From NCBI GenBank assembly GCA_964522635.1, contig CAZFWT010000075.1, forward strand, positions 1 through 7,338: a stretch of 7,338 bases of DNA. Reading direction: 5' to 3'. The DNA is from JACGMN01 sp964522635. Lineage in GTDB: Archaea > Halobacteriota > Syntropharchaeia > Alkanophagales > Methanospirareceae. Below, one piece after another: positions 6,070 to 7,338 of this stretch. Both the position numbers and the translations under genes were made by a program. Position 1 is the stretch's first letter. The number at the start of each line of letters is the position of its first letter. The notes beneath the pieces were generated by a model. The model searched no databases. It worked only from the letters and a program-made list of their open reading frames with translations, and had not been told where the DNA came from.

Positions 6070-6255
6070 CTAGGCGATCGGCGCGTAGATCTCCATCAAA
6101 ATCTTCTCCGGCGGCACTTCACGTACGTGGATCGCTCAGGCACACTTCTCTCGTTGCCCCTTGATCTCCTTGGCGTGCGCGTCGCGCCATGCGAACTCGG
6201 CGATCGGCCCACGATCCCTGATACGGTCTCCGGTGCTCGATCCTCGCCATCTTCA
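6070..6255 (-). pseudogene. Decayed short coding stretch with in-frame TGA
   Basis: Between the PrsW-like and HEAT genes, one minus-strand frame reads like protein on both sides of a single TGA at 6136-6138. Before it are GDRIRDRGPIAEFAWRDAHA and KEIKGQREKCA. After it are AIHVREVPPEK and ILMEIYAPIA, ending in TAG at 6070-6072. Codons such as GAC, GCG, CAC, GCC, AAG, GAG and ATC give it the same GC-rich third-position pattern as the real genes nearby. No start codon lies in this frame after the upstream TGA at 6253-6255. An ATG at 6248-6250 (MARIEHRR) is in a neighbouring frame, so one frameshift plus one nonsense change would explain the remains of a gene of about 60 residues. I do not recognise the family. 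Sequencing error is an alternative to true decay. Confidence 0.35.
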
Positions 6256-6279
6256 CGCCTGCCGATAGTACGAAGCACT

Positions 6280-6915
6280 TCACGTCTGGCCTTTGCTCTG
6301 ATCCCGCTTCTTCAGGAATGCCTTCGCTTTCTTTCGCGTCTTCGGGCTGGAGCTCGCCACCTGCCCGCGGACGAACTCCAGGATCATCTTCTTGTCCTCG
6401 TCCTCTGCCGCATCGAAGTACTCGTCGAACGCCTCGATCACATAGCTCTTTATCAATTCCCGCCGCTCCGGTTCATGATGCGTGTCGTCGATCCGTAAGA
6501 GCCGATCGGTGATCCGTGTCCGCAGTTCCGGCTTTGCCCGTGCGATCTTGCCGGAGTTCAGTGCGGCGTGTGATGCGGGAATGACGCTCTTATCGTCGAG
6601 CAGCTCGTAAAAGGTATCGAATATCCGCTCGAATTTCTTGCTGGTATCAGCGGTAGTGAGGCTCGCGATAAGGTAAATCGCCTGGTATTTCAAGTAGGTG
6701 TTCTTACTTACGAGTAGCCCGGCGAAGTACTCCCAGTGCGGAAAGAGCACCTCGGGGTGCGTCTCGCTGATGTGCAACAGAGCTTTGAAACTGGGCTCCC
6801 GGATTTCATCCTTCTTCGAGAGGATGCCCGCCAAGAGCTCAGCAAGTGCCGCTTTATCAGTTATCGCCTTTTCGGCTCTCCGTACCGTCTCGTTCTCATT
6901 CAACTCAGCTGGCAT
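6280..6915 (-). CDS. HEAT-like helical repeat protein
   Basis: A 211-residue soluble protein with no signal peptide or membrane segment. From about 20 to 200 it is a chain of amphipathic helix pairs with spacing of roughly 35-40 residues. Examples are KALLHISETHPEVLFPHWEYFAGLL, YLKYQAIYLIASLTTAD, IFDTFYELLDDKSVIPASHAALNSGKIA and LIKSYVIEAFDEYF. This is the appearance of HEAT/ARM-type scaffolds, which mediate protein-protein contacts and have no catalytic residues. The C-terminus is strongly basic (KTRKKAKAFLKKRDQSK), which could suit nucleic acid or membrane-surface contact. The start is ATG 6913-6915; an AGGAG is seen 13 bases upstream, an unusually long spacing. The gene follows the small membrane protein by 10 bases, so the two are probably co-transcribed. 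The function is unknown. Confidence 0.7.
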   Translation of the reverse strand: MPAELNENETVRRAEKAITDKAALAELLAGILSKKDEIREPSFKALLHISETHPEVLFPHWEYFAGLLVSKNTYLKYQAIYLIASLTTADTSKKFERIFDTFYELLDDKSVIPASHAALNSGKIARAKPELRTRITDRLLRIDDTHHEPERRELIKSYVIEAFDEYFDAAEDEDKKMILEFVRGQVASSSPKTRKKAKAFLKKRDQSKGQT

Positions 6916-6918
6916 TAT

Positions 6919-6946
6919 CGTTTACTTACTCCTGACGATTACTTAC
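6919..6946. repeat. Two near-identical 11-base direct repeats before the HEAT gene
   Basis: CGTTTACTTAC (6919-6929) and CGATTACTTAC (6936-6946) differ at one base and start 17 bases apart. They overlap the end of the small membrane-protein gene and the leader of the HEAT gene, and the AGGAG site of the latter lies between them. This may be chance or local duplication, or it may explain the long Shine-Dalgarno spacing. Confidence 0.5.
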
Positions 6947-7338
6947 GATGATTTGAATTTGAGGTTTTCCGGTGCGATAATTCTTTTGCTTCGCTCTCGT
7001 GCACGCGTGCTGTAATCTGTTTAACAATGAGCGAGCAGATATCGACCAATCGTACGGGCCCACCAGTATTGTCACGAGCACGAGAATCCATAGTCGTCCT
7101 GCGAGGAGGTTGTAATCGTGGAGCAGTTGTGACCACGGATTCCCCATGACATAGTGCCCGAAGCCGAATTCGAAGGCGATAGTGAGCGCTAACCAGAGTA
7201 TACCGATGACGAGAAGATTCGTTTCGGTATACGGTGCGCGCGTCCTCGAGAAGAACACGTACATCGTTGTGAGGAACATTACGATGGCTGTCACGGTGCT
7301 GATTTGATGTACGAGTAATTCGTTCTTCAGGATGGGCC
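6926..7338 (-). CDS. Small multi-pass membrane protein, 5' end outside window
   Basis: A membrane protein of unknown function, at least 136 residues long. A GTG at 7292-7294 could start a 122-residue version, but the frame stays open to the window edge. The added residues (PILKNELLVHQISTV) run smoothly into the first hydrophobic segment, so the true start is probably further upstream. Hydrophobic segments are TVTAIVMFLTTMYVFF, NLLVIGILWLALTIAFEF and LWILVLVTILVGPY. The loop between the last two (GFGHYVMGNPWSQLLHDYNL, then LAGR) looks conserved-style, and together with HQIST it recalls a family of small uncharacterised bacterial and archaeal membrane proteins. I recall that family only by pattern. 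After GPY comes a polar basic tail of about 40 residues that is less typical. The gene ends 10 bases before the HEAT gene. Confidence 0.65.
   Translation of the reverse strand, partial: PILKNELLVHQISTVTAIVMFLTTMYVFFSRTRAPYTETNLLVIGILWLALTIAFEFGFGHYVMGNPWSQLLHDYNLLAGRLWILVLVTILVGPYDWSISARSLLNRLQHACTRAKQKNYRTGKPQIQIIVSNRQE

Noticed and set aside
6136..6138. Selenocysteine reading of the TGA
   Set aside because: No SECIS-like structure was identified by eye, the frame lacks a start codon, and a frameshift must also be assumed. Decay or sequencing error is simpler.
6096..6278. 60-codon minus-strand ORF (start MLRTIGRRE)
   Set aside because: It is arginine/serine-rich like an off-frame shadow. 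The frame with GC-rich third positions in this stretch is the one described as a decayed gene.

Overview
The window most likely comes from an archaeon, judged from gene content. It has an OB-fold single-stranded DNA-binding protein of the archaeal RPA type, a thiolase of the SCP-x/archaeal type paired with a DUF35 zinc-ribbon/OB-fold protein, and Shine-Dalgarno sites mixed with AT-rich promoter-like islands. GC content looks moderate to high, with third codon positions rich in G and C. A 100-base run of N marks a scaffold join, so this is a draft or metagenome-derived assembly. A euryarchaeal anaerobe able to degrade acyl-CoAs (Archaeoglobi or the Syntrophoarchaeum/ANME-1 neighbourhood) would fit, but the sequence does not prove it.

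Layout. (1) A PfkB-family sugar/nucleoside kinase lies on the minus strand at 6-911. It is divergent from (2) an RPA-like gene at about 1055-1854 on the plus strand, which is interrupted by the N gap at 1499-1598. (3) Four plus-strand genes follow as a tight probable operon: SCP-x-type thiolase (1930-3123), DUF35 acyl-CoA-binding partner (3140-3598), 3-hydroxyacyl-CoA dehydrogenase (3625-4485) and enoyl-CoA hydratase (4511-5308). (4) Convergent to these, on the minus strand, are a membrane protein of the PrsW/CPBP glutamic-protease type (5324-6046), a short decayed coding stretch (about 6070-6255), a HEAT-like helical-repeat protein (6280-6915), and a small multi-pass membrane protein (6926 to beyond 7338) whose 5' end lies outside the window.

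How the genes work together. The four-gene block encodes hydration, 3-hydroxyacyl oxidation and thiolysis, which are the last three steps of beta-oxidation (or, in reverse, C4 acyl-CoA synthesis). Acyl-CoA dehydrogenase, electron-transfer flavoprotein and acyl-CoA ligase are not in the window. The DUF35 partner next to the thiolase resembles the thiolase-DUF35 pair of archaeal HMG-CoA synthesis, but here HMG-CoA synthase is absent and beta-oxidation enzymes take its place. The minus-strand genes at the right are mostly membrane or scaffold proteins of unknown role. The small membrane protein and the HEAT protein are probably co-transcribed.

No RNA gene, CRISPR array, insertion sequence or evident novel multi-gene system was seen. 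The main points for follow-up are the thiolase-DUF35-beta-oxidation arrangement, active-site substitutions in the dehydrogenase and hydratase, the broken ORF between the PrsW-like and HEAT genes, and the gap inside the RPA-like gene.
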